Below are positions 1 through 12,104 of a stretch of 64,000 nt of DNA, piece by piece; within the stretch, counting starts at the first letter, position 1, and every line of letters starts with the position of its first letter. Source of the DNA: Epiperipatus broadwayi (taxonomy: Eukaryota > Onychophora > Udeonychophora > Euonychophora > Peripatidae). The notes under the pieces were generated by a model. That model was given only the letters and a program-made list of their open reading frames with translations, was not told the origin of the DNA and did not search any database. The stretch is taken from contig JAQFVV010000354.1 of NCBI GenBank assembly GCA_028023455.1, positions 310,001 to 374,000 on the forward strand. Reading direction: 5' to 3'. Position numbers and translations under genes: made by a program.

Positions 1-1
1 C

Positions 2-260
2 ATTGTTTCTCAATGTCCTTGAACCAGGCTGTAAAACCATCCTGGGGACATATTTGGTCATATGTGCATGCTTTATATGGGAATCGTGCTGGAAAATCCA
101 GCCCAATAAAGACATTGCCGATCGCCCTTCATCTCAACACTGATCCTGCCTACGTTTGCAGAGGAGATCGGTAAATTTCATTAATCAAATTCATGAAGCA
201 CACTCCAGGATAGATAATTGGACCATCCCAATCTGCCGCCATGCATGCACCACCTTCAGT
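2..260 (-). pseudogene. Broken coding-like fragment at window edge
   Basis: On the minus strand one frame reads for about 86 codons with only two stops. Its last 42 codons, up to the window edge, are open and contain stretches such as GLDFPARFPYKACTYDQICP and DGFTAWFKDIEKQ, balanced in residue use and including cysteines. The base composition is clearly richer in G+C than the following kilobases. This is what an exon, or a relic of a gene or transposon that continues beyond the window, would look like. I do not recognise the family. The two in-frame stops could instead mark splice boundaries. Confidence 0.3.
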
Positions 261-2656
261 GTATTATTAGTCGTCCAAAAATAGCCATAAGTCATAATGC
301 GATGATTTCTCTAAACAGACATATTTCCATTAGTTTATTATGCGTATCAATGTGATAAATTTATTCTCAGTTATTTATTCATTATCCATCCCACACATGA
401 ATTATTTACAACTCAAATTAATAATAATATTGAATATAACAAAATGTAATATTTGCTTGTAAACTTATTTTCTGTATAAATCAAGTAAATGCTCTTTTCG
501 TCTCTCTGGGGGTGTAATAGTATTTTAGTAATGCATTCCAATAGTGCTAATTCCTTAAGTCACACACATATATTATTGGAATAGCCGCAAATATCAAGTT
601 ATTGTAAAATATGAATTAAATATATATATAATACTTATGAGGCTAATTTCGAATAAATAACCCGACATAATTTTTGTTATTAATCTAATAAATCTTAAAC
701 TGTATACATCAACTTGAATCATTGCTTTGTTTTATTTAATTTTAATGTCCTTTTATTATTTATGCTCCAAATGACTGGATGATCTCCGCTAAATATATAA
801 CTAATATGCTAGGTCATGAGTCTTCATTGCTTGTAAAATATAGTTCGTTTTTAAGTTAGTCTATCATTAAAATTTAGCCTAGAGTCTTTTTGTGTCTCCA
901 ATGAGTGATGCTGGCGGTGAGAAGTAAATTAAATCGATGTAATCGGGATTGTTGTTCATAATGTTATAGATCTGGGAAATAGGCAAATAGGGCAGAGTTC
1001 ATGAGTGTTCCTGACCTGTGTATCTTGCACACAATTGGATTCGAGGTACTTTTGCCTAAATGCTAGATCTTGTTATGTGAATATACAAATCCGACTGGCA
1101 CAATATATATATATAATGTATTTTGCTCTCAAAGAAATGCACTTAATGGATTTATCGAATAATAACTTTATTATTTAAAATTAAAAGCATGTTTAAAAAG
1201 GTAATTGTAAGTTAGGGTAGTTATTCTAAGAACTAATATGTTCACCACCTGCTACATAATAGACTCCCACATTTACAATAAGTGAAGCAATGAATGCATG
1301 TCAATTAATATGAAAATAACTGAAACAAAATAATCTAATATAAATAAATATTAATCATAGGATTTACAGAACACGCATCCACTATTTCATGTAATCATGT
1401 ATTTATTTATTAAAAAATTATGGTGATTTTCAAGTTGACCAGCCAACAGAAGTATATAAAAGAAATTTATTACTTGGTCACTGTATAAGATGGCAACCAT
1501 TTTAATTAGAATTTATATTTAAAATTTGGTGAGGCCCAGTTGGAAATCTTATTGGCATGCTATTATTAAATAATAAAAAAAATGTAAAAGTAGAAATACA
1601 CACCCAAGAAGTAGACAGAGTTAGGTAAGCTAGATTATTAAAAGAATTTACAGAATGGATTAACAATTAAATTTATCAGTGTACAATTTACATAGAGTGA
1701 GCTATAGCTTGAATAGAATTTAGAATACTCTGGAGGCCTTGGGTACAGGTACCTGTTTTATAAGAAGCTTTTCATGTTCCATGGTCGGTTGCAAATTTTT
1801 CGTTAGTTTAAGCAGTAGCAGTTCTTTCCTGCACTCAGGTTATAGATTCATTTCAATAGCAGCAGCAGCTTTTTGATTATTTGGACAGCAGATCCTCATG
1901 ATTTAATTTGTGAAGGGCACATGTGGAGGTTCGGGCATCTGATCGACCATCTCTAGGGGAGAATAGTCTGGGCACTTTATACTCCGTCATCTTATAATGG
2001 ACAAATTAATTTAAGATTCTCTGATTCTCTCAACCAAGCAAGAGCACAGCACAAAGTCTAAATAAAAAGTTTTAAAATCAAAAATGTCCTCTTTTTCTTA
2101 TCTTTCAATTTCAATCTATTTTATTTTTAGCTCCATTCATTTGCCCCAGGAGAATCAATGGATTTTTAGAATTTTAATTAATTCAAAAAGCTACATTCCT
2201 ATTGTTTAGGTTTATTTTACCTTTTAAACATTTTAGTAATTGAAACTTATAGGGAATTTTTCTAATTAATCTATTATATCTCTCACTGGACAATGACTTG
2301 CCAAATTTCAAATACAAAGGGGATTTATAATTTATTTTTACTTTTCTTTAAATTAAAATCTAATTTCAAAATTATTATTTAAAATACGATTTTTAAAACA
2401 GCAATAAATTAATGAAATTTTATAATTTAAAATAAATAGTTAAAGTTATATAAACATTATGTAACTAAAAGAGAAATTTAAAATTATATCAAATATTTTT
2501 ATTCATTGTTTTAAATTTGTTATCGAAGTATGTGTGCGTTTATGGTGAATTTTACAGATATTTATATATTTTTAATATCGCTACATACACAATTCATACC
2601 AAAAAGTTTAAATTTAGGTAGGATAAAGGTGGTGGGTGAAAGATGATATAAAAAGG
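261..2656. other. AT-rich non-coding stretch
   Basis: No frame looks coding. The stretch is A/T homopolymer-rich, with short TA runs. A slightly GC-richer patch at about 1690-2000 has a GCAGCAGCAGC run, but I could not assign it to anything. Confidence 0.6.
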
Positions 2657-2693
2657 TGAAACTTAAGATTCGAATTCGAATCTTACTGTTTCA
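2657..2693. repeat. Near-perfect 37-bp palindrome
   Basis: Positions 2664-2685 form a perfect 22-bp palindrome centred on AATT, containing TTCGAATTCGAA. It is extended outward by TGAAAC (2657-2662) matching GTTTCA (2688-2693). Nothing else in the surrounding AT-rich DNA is this symmetrical. It could be a cruciform, a dimeric binding site or a relic of transposon ends. Confidence 0.6.
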
Positions 2694-5600
2694 TGCACAA
2701 ATAAAATATTAATTTCTTAAAAACCAACCTAGCTAGCATGAAACAATAAATCTAAAGAAGGTCACAAAGTTTCCATGAAGATAATAACTTCTAGTTAAGC
2801 TAGCTTTATAATCCACAAACAAAATATCATGAAATAAATTTAATATTCGTCAAACCAATAAATAAATAATAATTATGTCTATGGAATAAATATGAAATTA
2901 AAATTACGAATTAAGTAATAACTAAATTAGGGTGTCAATGACTAAATGGATGATGAAAATAAGTAATAATTAAATAATAAAAATGAAACGAGTCTAAGAA
3001 TGAAGAGAAAAGAAAGAAGATGTATTAGAATAATGAATGATTAAGATGATGATAGAATAAGAGCTAATGAATGGTTAAAATGATAATAGAATAAAAGCCA
3101 GTGAAGGGTGGATCAATTATGATAATGAATTAAGATCAAATGAGAATGAAGAAATAAAAGAAAGATCAAGATGAAATAGGAGAACAATATTGATGCTGGA
3201 GAATGAGATCTTGAACTATAAACTAATATTGTATTAAGTGATAGTAAGATAAACTAAAATAAAATGGGGATTCCAAGCTTGACAAAAGTAGAACATTCAC
3301 CATAAAGTCAAAACAAATTATAAGTTTTCAAACAAAAGAAAAAATTTACACATTAAATTTTGTTGACTTTAATAAAACGGTTAAAATAACATAACTCAAA
3401 TCCAAATCCAATAACTAACTGTAGATATAAAATTTACCATAAATTTAAAATTACACTGCAAATTATTAATCTATTCTTCTCAGGGTTTAAATAACTTACA
3501 TTATCATTTTACAAGATCTACTTGGGTCACTGAAAGGGATTTTGCCACTACCCAAATATAGCAAACAAAACACCTCATAAAACAAAATCGAATTAACAAA
3601 CAATATTTAGCAATTCAAAATAAACTTTATAAACTCCACAAATATTATAAACTTTAAGCTTTAAGAAATACGAATAAACTTTTAATAACTAAACACAATA
3701 ACTTATCAACTTTCTTTTATTAAATAATTGTGGGCCATGTGATCAAGCTTGGCGAATGATATATCTGATGGTTCAAATAGACAGGTTAAATTAACTTAAG
3801 TGTTTTGTCTTTTAATATACTATTTAAAATAATATATTTACTTCAGGTTAGCAATATTTTTGATCACGAAGTGATGATGCCTTAAATGTACTTTTAAAAT
3901 ATAAGGGCTTAACAAAATTATAATGATGTACCAATGTCTAGTCAAATACACTATATTGATTGATGATGACTTCAAAATAATAAGATGTGGAATAGCAATA
4001 ACAATAATAATGTGCATGGTGATTAGTAATAAGACTACAGACAATTAAATAAACTTTTAAAAACAACACGATTTATTTACATTATTTACAAATTTTCTTT
4101 AAACATCAGAAATAATTGAATATTTATTTTTCAGAAACATTATCTGAAATAAGACAGAAACATTATATCAAATCAGGTATATAAAATAATGTGTATCCCA
4201 TTGAATACATGCGTAGTATATAAAATAGTATAGTACAGTGGTACCTTCATTATCACTTTCATTATCAGCTATGTTTCTCATATTTAATATTATAGAACAG
4301 GAAGGTTAAACTCTGTTTAACATAAATTAGCATTAAAGTTACAAAATAAAAGTGTATTCAAATCTTGACAATAAATGAAAACTTTAAAATCTAAAACTTA
4401 ATGTTATAAAGTAGCATGTTACACTATAGCTATTTCTATTTCTATCAGAATATAATAAGGGCAATTATCATATGCAGCACAAATAATAATTATTATCACT
4501 TGATATGAATAAATCTATTATATTAATGTGGGGGACAGATGTCAAAAGTCAAATGTATACCTGACACCCAAAACCTTACCTATGTATAAAACATAATCAT
4601 TCCAATTATTAACCTGTCCTACTAAACCATCAGTGTATCACACTGCTCGATGAAAACATGATGACATTGCACATGTGTACCTCTTGCTACACTATACAGA
4701 AATTTTATAATCACTAGTAAGTTTTGGTTGGTTGCTTGTAAACTGATGAAAGTACTACAGCATTACACATACTGTATTTACAATTAGGCAAATACTATAG
4801 CTAAACAAGTGTCCCTGAATCTAACTGTATCTTATCATACTACGAACTTCGCCATATATGGTGGAAAAATAACTACATAACATCATGAGGGATCAGACAA
4901 TAAAAAGAGGCTCTACAAAACAACATTATATAGTTGTACAATAATATGGCCAATCCCAATACCTTTATTCTAGGTACAAAATTGAAGATCTTGTCTCATC
5001 ACAGGGAAACAAAATACAGGGCATGAATATAATCCTCTCCTGGGATTAATTGTCCTAACTAAGCAATATCTATTTATCAGCTTCAACAATATGATCCTCT
5101 CATGGAATAAGCAATGAGAGAGTGCTCCATCTACCCATGCACAATATCAATGATACAATATTTGATGCTACTATATGCTACACATACTTCTCAGATAAAA
5201 CTGATTACAAATCCTTGTCAATACAATAGCAAGATAAAAATAATTCTAACAATAAAAGTTAAGAGATAAATATCCAATTTCACAATGCATAAACTAATAG
5301 TGTATTAAACAAACCAACGTTGTAAGTCAAGCAACCATTAATTATTTTAAAACCATGATTATATTTTGTTATAACAAGAAACACACACGTAGACAATGAA
5401 GAATATCATACCTTTGATAATTAAAGTGGACATGCTAATTCATAGGCAAAATTTAATAAATATAAAATGCTTATATAAAATATACCTTATAATAAAACGA
5501 TTGTGTCATTATACCATATCTCTGACAAGTTATTCTGTCTATTTACCCACCAATAGAATATCAGCAGCTATTTTCATTAATGTAAGAGATGAGTATCTCT

Positions 5601-6205
5601 ATCTTTAAACAAATTAGATAAAATAATATATTTTAAACCAACCCGTAAAATAAAAATAATAACTGTATATACCTTTATATTAATCTATCTTTAATGCAAA
5701 TATATATTCATGCCACAATATTAAAATATAGATATACCTTGGTAACACATTTAAAAACAATCTACCATAATAGTAAACATGAGTAATAAAAAATATTTTA
5801 TCACATTTTATTTTATTTTTAGTTCATAGTTTCTTCCCTTATTATTATGAGCTAACTGATAAGGGAAAATGACGTCATGGGCAACACATTTTATGAGTAA
5901 CACCTCCAATGTATTTTATTATTCTTATATTTGATCCTGGTACAGTAACACAAAATAAAACATTTCAAAACTGTGTAGTAACAAAATCATAATCCAACAA
6001 TGTTTATTAATATTTTCTGCAGACAATTTTCCTTAAAATTAAGCTCTAAGTTTAGTAAGGTCAACAAGATAAAACTTTTCAAAATCATTTATTAATTTTT
6101 CCATCTGGTAATATCTGGAATAATTTTAAAATGACCCTGGCATTTTTAAAACATTTAACGCTATTGTTAACCCCCACATTCCACAATAGAGAGTAAGAAG
6201 TAGAT
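2694..6205. other. AT-rich non-coding stretch
   Basis: No coding signal. At 2930-3260 the plus strand is purine-rich, with a degenerate repeat of about 36 bp (the TGAATGATTAAGATGATGAT type, at 3033 and 3069). A CTATTTCTATCAG string near 4434 resembles the direct repeats that flank the Penelope relic downstream. Confidence 0.55.
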
Positions 6206-6771
6206 ATTTATCTATTTCTATCAATAAATAATATAAAAACTCTGTCAGATAACGAAAATTATTCTACATGAGTAAAGTGTGATAAACAGAGCACAAAAAC
6301 ATCAGTTATAAACAACAATTAGCCAAGTATGAAGTGGTTTATTCCATTATTTGCAAAAAAATTGGTTGTAATGCTATATATTTCGGGGAAAAGAAGGCAA
6401 ACGTTTTAACGCGATTGCAACAGCATATTTATCAGTACAAAAAAGTCTAAAAGTGATTTGCAGGTTAATTCTGTTTTTTAAAATCATGAAAGTAATTGTG
6501 GTCACGAGTTTTATCCTCAAAATATTACTACTGTATGCAATGAGTCAAATGATCGGAAAATGAAGTTGAAAGAGGCTTGGTTTATTGCGAAGTCTAAAAA
6601 TGTTATTAATCAGCGTAACACTAGTGTTCCACTGAGCATGCACTGGAATATTAACCATTCAGTTCTAGTATGTTGCCATGATTCTGATATACAGTACCGG
6701 AAGCGCTTGGCTAATTGTTGTTTATAATTAATGTTTTTGTGCTCTGTTTATCTATTTCTATCAGTAAATTT
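6206..6771. mobile_element. Penelope-derived unit bounded by inverted repeats
   Basis: Two 47-bp arms, 6281-6327 and 6706-6752, are inverted copies differing at only about two bases. They enclose the GIY-YIG relic. Outside them lies a roughly 22-bp direct repeat (TTATCTATTTCTATCA then R then TAAAT), at 6206-6229 and 6748-6771. Penelope-like elements are known for odd, partly inverted terminal repeats, so this may be the terminal arrangement of the element. A hairpin-mediated non-autonomous derivative is the alternative. Confidence 0.55.
6334..6670 (+). pseudogene. Penelope-like element GIY-YIG endonuclease relic
   Basis: The frame from 6334 encodes VVYSIICKKIGCNAIYFGEK followed by a conserved R..QQH segment. 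This is the GIY-YIG pattern (Val-Val-Tyr, Ile-Tyr-Phe-Gly, Arg, His) that forms the C-terminal nuclease domain of Penelope-like retroelements. After a frameshift near 6445 and one stop, the frame continues with a His/Cys segment (NHESNCGHEF) and the KLKEAWFIAKSKNVINQRN tail, which is matched closely by the tail of the second Penelope relic at 35.8 kb. No reverse transcriptase is present, so this is a 3' fragment. The frameshift and stop make it non-functional. Confidence 0.7.
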
Positions 6772-8214
6772 TAATATGTTTTTTAATAATACTAGGAAGA
6801 ATTATCATTATTTTCTTTTATCAAGATTTATTAAATCGTTTGCAAACATCCTACAGCATTTATAAATACTGTAATGTTTTCCATTTTCAATAATGAAGCC
6901 AAAATAGTGCTAAAAATTATCAGATGATTTTTTTTCTTTTCTAATATGAATAGAAAATAAGTTCACACATTTTTTCATTTTTAAATTGAATAAACTTTAT
7001 ACTATTTAAAGTGACTTTTAGTTTGTTTGACTTAAATCTTAAAAGTTTTATCCAAATTATTATTTTTTTCAATCAGATTTTCTTAATATTATAATTTTCA
7101 GCAAAACATATTTTTCTTCTATATTTATAAAGAACATGCAGAAACATTTTTTTCTTTTTCTTGCCACTCTAAAAAATTCACGCATCAATTTTAAATATAT
7201 AAACTGACGAAAATAAGTAAAATAATTAGTATTTCTTATTTAGTCCTGAGTTTGAAGTCGAATTTGGTCAGACAATTAATTTTCAATATGGCTCTCATTT
7301 TTTTTTCTCCTTTAGTATGAATTCCAGGAATTTTAAATCAATGAAAAATAGATAGAAAATATATACAAGGAGTTAAAAATTCTTATTCCATGTTTTTAAA
7401 AATACATTATTTTTTAATCTTGTTCAATTCAATCCCAATGTTTTAACTTTTTCAGATTTTTCTTTTTCTTTTCTTTCTTTAATTTTGTAGGTGTTAGATG
7501 TTGAAGTCATTACCCTGATTTTTCTTTCTCGATAGCCCCCTCCTACAAGCTCTGTTAAATTATTTATACCTTGTATTACATTGAATTGTGGTACAATTAA
7601 AAATAGACCAATAATAACCTTGTGTAAATATCATTGATATTACTCCATCTACCTTCATTTTTGATAACTACCCAGAATATTCAATACTGTTTTAATTTGC
7701 TATACTAATGTGCTTAAGGAATTTGACTACAATTATTCATTTACAAGATTTATAAATTTAATCTTTCCAATTACTATTCAATAATGACAAAATACCAAAC
7801 ATATTTATGCCCCCAAATTAATAATGGTAATAGTATGAATACTGAACTCTACTACTTGATGGCATTGTTTTTCACACACTGCACATCAATATACCATTTT
7901 AGTGGCGTAACTTATGGCTTACACTATAACAGTGTTGGTTAGAGCTGCAACAAGCTGCCTAGAGTATCCTACAATTATATAATGAAATACTACACCCATT
8001 GACTTGCAATAATATTCTTCAAGTGAGCACAATTTAACTCTCACTGCAGTCTGATTTTATGGTAGCTATATTTGAAAGATGTGAAACTATCAAAAAATTC
8101 ATTGTGAAAAAATTTTGAGACAACATAATGGATTTACTATTACATATTAAGAATTGTCAGGCTGTCATGCATGCTTCCCTATGATTTTGAGCTGCACACA
8201 ACCTGAAAAGATTA
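6772..8214. other. AT-rich non-coding stretch
   Basis: Poly-T and poly-A tracts with no sustained open frame on either strand. Nothing recognised. Confidence 0.55.
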
Positions 8215-8500
8215 AAGTTTTCTGCAGAGTTCTACCAAGTTGTGTGAGAACATTAAAATGTCAGCATGGCAACTGTTCGAAATTTGTTGAAGGGGAATGA
8301 ATTTCCAGCCACAGAAGTGGACACTGTTGTGTTTTTCCAAAAAGAGAACAAACATTTTTCCAGATACAAAGCTATGCGTTTGTGGTAGGAGCATGGTTTT
8401 AGTCAACTACAGGATCTGGGGAATTCTGTTGTCACTTCTGCAAGCATATCTGGGGTCTGTGTAAGGGAAGTTGGTTGGATGGCTCCAAAATCCCATTAAT
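8215..8500 (+). pseudogene. Unidentified coding-like relic
   Basis: One plus-strand frame reads about 95 codons with three stops and has protein-like composition, including MATVRNLLKGNEFPATEVD, ENKHFSRYKAM and SISGVCVREVGWMAPKSH. An overlapping minus-strand open frame (8212-8406) is probably its shadow. I do not recognise the family. A decayed DNA-transposon protein or a host exon are both possible. The G+C content is higher than in the flanks, which supports a coding past. Confidence 0.3.
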
Positions 8501-8539
8501 TACCACTTTGAGACTCATCTCCTATTGGAGTCAAACAGA

Positions 8540-9420
8540 CCGTAACTCCCTGCCCCCCTAAAAATGTTTTCCAAAAATGAACTGTTTAATTAAGATTTTT
8601 TGAAAAAGACAAAAAATAAAGGAATAACTTTTTGCTATCATATAAAGATTTCGGTAGCGTAAATATTTTTTTAAAAAAAAAAACACCTCATAATAAGAAA
8701 ATAAAAGACAATAATTAAAAATCAAACCAACCCCCCTCCACCCTCTAAAAACCAACTATTGGTTTATTAAAAATGAATTGATTAATAAGGCATTCCAACA
8801 AAAAAAGCTCAAAATCAATAAAAAGTGGATAAGGAAAAAAGGCGATAATTTAAAAAGCAAACCACCCCCCTCCAATAATTCATATATTTTGTTAGTCTAT
8901 CTCTTTATATGTATTCTATATTCAAACACATTTAAAATTAATATGCAAAGTTTCCAGTACATCAGCCAAAGATACTAAAAGATGAGAATTAAAATTCAAA
9001 CCAACCTCCCTCAACTCTCTAAAAACCAACTGTTGGTTTATTAAATAAAAATAAATTGTGTAAGGCTTTTAAAAAAAGCTCAAAATCCAAAAAAGGTGAT
9101 AATTTAAAAACAACCCCCCCCTCTACCATCTAAAAACAAAGTGGTGTTTGTTTATTAAAAAAGTAATAAAAAACCATATGAGTGATATGTATAGAAAGGG
9201 GTAGTATTATATAAAAAAACCAATAATTCAAAATAAAAAAAAAGCTCAAAATCAAAAAAAAAGTTGATAATTTAAAAGCAACCCCCCCCCCACCATATAA
9301 AAACAAAGTGTTTGTTTATTAAAAATGCAAAAAAAAAACAAAAACAGGTGAGTTTTATGTATAGAAAGTGAAAAAAAAATATTTTTGTACAGTAATATTC
9401 TGTAAAGAAACTGACAGCCT
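8540..9420. repeat. Degenerate tandem repeat with poly-C and poly-A blocks
   Basis: About four or five diverged units repeat the order: C-rich block (CCCCCCTCCACC-like), TCTAAAAACCAAC, TTGGTTTATTAAA, AAAAAAGCTCAAAATC, GATAATTTAAAA. Units begin near 8729, 9001, 9103 and 9281. Homopolymer runs dominate, so exact lengths may be unreliable. Short open frames inside it are not credible genes. Confidence 0.6.
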
Positions 9421-9708
9421 GTGAATTGGTATATTGATGTGCATTAAGCGAAAAAGAGTGCCATCAAATGGTAGGGTTCAGTATTCATACTATTACTTTA
9501 ATAATAATATTGTTAAATTATCATTTTATATTATTGAAATCTTACAATGTGTTTTAAATCTCTTCTACACTCAAGCAGATTTTTTAGTTTATCTTGAACA
9601 GTCTCTATTTAAAGTTATTTATTAAGTTATTAGTGCCAGATATATCTTTAAAATTTGAAAATTTGGACTATTTAATACAGGTGCCTAAATAAAAGGTCAC
9701 AATATATA
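9421..9708. other. AT-rich non-coding stretch
   Basis: No coding or repeat signal beyond A/T richness. Confidence 0.5.
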
Positions 9709-9795
9709 TATATTTAAGGTTGATGTAATTAGAGAGCATTTGAACCCAGACTTTCAAGTCATCCACTCTATCTTATACAACCAATACACATGATC
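9709..9795 (-). mobile_element. tRNA-like B-box module of the hammerhead repeat (copy 1, 3' part)
   Basis: Read on the minus strand it has CATGTGTATTGGTTGTATAA, a short spacer, then GAAAGTCTGGGTTCAAATGC. The GGTTCAAATGC part is a good RNA polymerase III B-box. It aligns with 27552-27620, where the same module lies directly after the hammerhead-like motif. Here the Tigger-like element separates the two parts. Confidence 0.55.
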
Positions 9796-9817
9796 TCTTA
9801 ATATATATATATATATA

Positions 9818-11012
9818 CACCTGGGTCTCGTTTTACGCGATTGATAGGTTCCTCAGAAAACACGTAAAATGAAATCGTGCAAAAATAGACATAACTTACA
9901 TTGAAAAAAAAGGGGGGAGTATGGTCTATGATTTTTCAAAATTCGCGTAAAAGCAAAGCACCAACATAAAATTACTTTAAAATTCGCACAAACAAAAAAA
10001 ATAAGGAAATAAAATATGACTAATAAAAAATTTCAAATTTGAAAAAAATTGATACAAGACAAACTTTCTATAACTATAATATTTAGTTTTATTCAAAATA
10101 ATATATTTTTATGCATAATTTACAGTACAGTAATTTACATTTTTTTATACACCTTTTAATTATTAACGCTATTTGCCGATAAACAGGTTCAATTGCAAAC
10201 TTGTAAAGATTCTTCACAAGAGGAACTACAACTAGTGCCAACTTCACTCTCATGTTGTTGTGTTAATGGTTTTCTAGTGACAACATAATTAGTAATTAAT
10301 ATTTGAGATGATGATTTTATTAATTGTTTATGAAGCTCGCGATATCCAGACATACAACTATTTAGCTCTCGTTGGAATTTAAGAGCAAGTTCGTGATTAG
10401 TGTCATTAGTAAGAAAATAATTTGCCAACTGATTAGAAAGTTGAAGACCTTCTCGAGTCATTTTTGAAGTGAAAGGAACAGGTTCCACTTCTGTTTGTTT
10501 CATTATCTTTTTCTACATGTTCTTCTGTATCTAAACTTTTATTTTTGTCTTTAATTTTCAATTCCATTTAAAAATCAAATTTCATTTCACTGCTATTACT
10601 CACCTTTAAAAAATAAACTTGCGAACACTGAATGATTAATAATTGATTACCTTCTTTTTTAAAAAGCAAAAACAGAATGTGATTTAAAATGCAAAATTAA
10701 CACGCACAATGTTTGAACAAATTTACATTATAATCTTGTAAAATTTAATGTGTGTATACATAAAATGTGGAAATCATGATTTTAATTTCATTATTGCATA
10801 AAATCTTACTATTATAAAGCACTGAAAATATTGAAATTACTAAGATGAAAGTCGAATTCCAATAATGTGCTATTATTTTCAATATAATGTAAGTGCACGA
10901 AATTTATTATTTAAAGTAATAGCTCATTATTGGAGTTCGACTTCCGGTGAAACATGAATCGCGTAACTTCAAAATCGTGTTAAATAAGTCCACGTAAAAA
11001 GAGACCCAGGTG
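9818..11012. mobile_element. Pogo/Tigger-like DNA transposon, non-autonomous
   Basis: The element begins CACCTGGGTCTCGTTTTACG and ends with its inverted copy. The two ends match over about 22 bp with two mismatches, and both are flanked by TA, the usual Tc1/mariner-pogo target duplication. At 1,195 bp it is too short for a full transposase and keeps only a C-terminal-like frame on the minus strand. A second inverted repeat (10847-10875 against 10917-10945) lies near the right end. The terminal sequence pattern, a T-rich TTTTACG run with a GGTTCC motif just inside, is typical of Tigger ends. Confidence 0.75.
10189..10503 (-). pseudogene. Transposase C-terminal tail (Tigger-like)
   Basis: This 104-codon frame starts with ATG inside the transposon and is the longest frame in it. 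It contains LQLSNQLANYFLTNDTNHE, ALKFQRELNSC and GYRELHKQLIKSSSQ followed by an ITNY segment. That pattern (a helix of Leu and Ala, a K/R-rich helix, then YREL.K.L and an ITxF-like end) resembles the tail after the DDE domain in pogo/Tigger transposases. The DNA-binding and catalytic parts are absent, so it cannot act as a transposase. Whether the frame is translated is unknown. The assignment rests on remembered family style, not on a search. Confidence 0.5.
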
Positions 11013-11020
11013 TATATATA

Positions 11021-11051
11021 TATATTGTACTGAACCAGCAGTCATGAGTTG
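11021..11051 (-). ncRNA. Degenerate hammerhead-like motif, copy 1
   Basis: Minus strand order: CCAA, CTCATGA (core CUGANGA with one change), CTGCT, loop GGTTC, AGTAC, then AATA in place of GAAA. It aligns base for base with the better copies at 27.5 kb and 47.5 kb. Both core strands are damaged, so it should be inactive. Confidence 0.4.
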
Positions 11052-11215
11052 GTGTGGATCATTATCTCCTACCCACGCATATATATAATCAGTGCTCGGC
11101 TTATATTAAGATAGTAAATCTTCAAACTTTAATGAACAAGCTTCAATATTCTCCATTTTCTTACTCTTCAGCCATTCATATCATTGAAAATCTGATGATG
11201 GCATGTTCAAAGCCC
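11021..11215 (-). mobile_element. Hammerhead-bearing dispersed repeat (copy 1, 5' part)
   Basis: Read on the minus strand this segment aligns along its length with 24597-24670 plus 27397-27517, including ATCATCAGATTTTCAATGAT, AAGATTTACTATCTTAATAT and the GCACTGATTATATATA stretch. It ends in the degenerate hammerhead-like motif. It carries no LTR element at the position where copy 2 has one, so it represents an empty site of the same family. Confidence 0.65.
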
Positions 11216-11386
11216 TTGTTTGTCAATTTTTTTTGTCATATCCATATTGACCATAAGCCATTCTGACCCCTCTATGTAAGACCTTAAGACCATTTAAATA
11301 AACAGAAGAGGGATGGGCAAAATACAGACTAAATCTGTAATATTTAAATAAAAGGGTAGTATATATACTTAAACTATATGTAGTGT

Positions 11387-11455
11387 GTATCTGTTGTATA
11401 AGATAGAGTGTATGGCAGGAAGGAGTTTGAAAGTCTGTGTTTAAATGCCTGCTAT
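11387..11455 (+). mobile_element. SINE-like B-box fragment
   Basis: GTATCTGTTGTATAAGATAG, then GAAAGTCTGTGTTTAAATGC, aligns with 9709-9795 (minus) and 27552-27620. It is a lone 3' module with a slightly damaged B-box. Confidence 0.45.
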
Positions 11456-12104
11456 TAAAGGTAAACTAATAAATTCACATGCAAAAAATGAGTTTAGAGT
11501 ATTATTATTAGTATTGCTTGTTTTTAGTACAATTACTGAATATGTTGGTTAAATACTAAGAGTCAATTATATTCATCAAAATTTTTATCACCTCTATCAT
11601 GATATATTCATTGTTTTTTAAACCTACATGCTAAATCAATAATTTTTATGTCTAAAATAAATGAATATAGTTTTCAGTTTTTGTATATGTGATTATTAAT
11701 TCTCATAATATCAAAAAAAAGGAAGTTAGAATTCACTTTCTTGGTCACTAACAATACCAGGTTCAATTCTTCAGATCAGCAGATGAGATAGTGCTATAAA
11801 AATTAGCAGCCAGAAATATGAAAAAAAAAGAAAAGTATTTACACTCACACACACATTACGTATATTAATCGAAAATGCCTTCAGGACCAGTAGAAAATTC
11901 GATACCTGTAATCATAACCATAGTAGATAAAAATGAAAAATAGTTTGTATGTAATCCCTTTACACAATTGGTGACAAAGGTAAAAATTCGATGCACTATT
12001 TGCTGCCTTTGTGTGAGATGAAAGAATTGTTGGTGATTTGTGGACATGTGTGGGTGTCATATATATAATATTACATTTAAGGTTTTCACGGTTGTATGAT
12101 GTAG
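11456..12104. other. AT-rich non-coding stretch
   Basis: No coding or repeat signal recognised. The open frame at 11865-12047 (minus) is short and unsupported. Confidence 0.5.
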
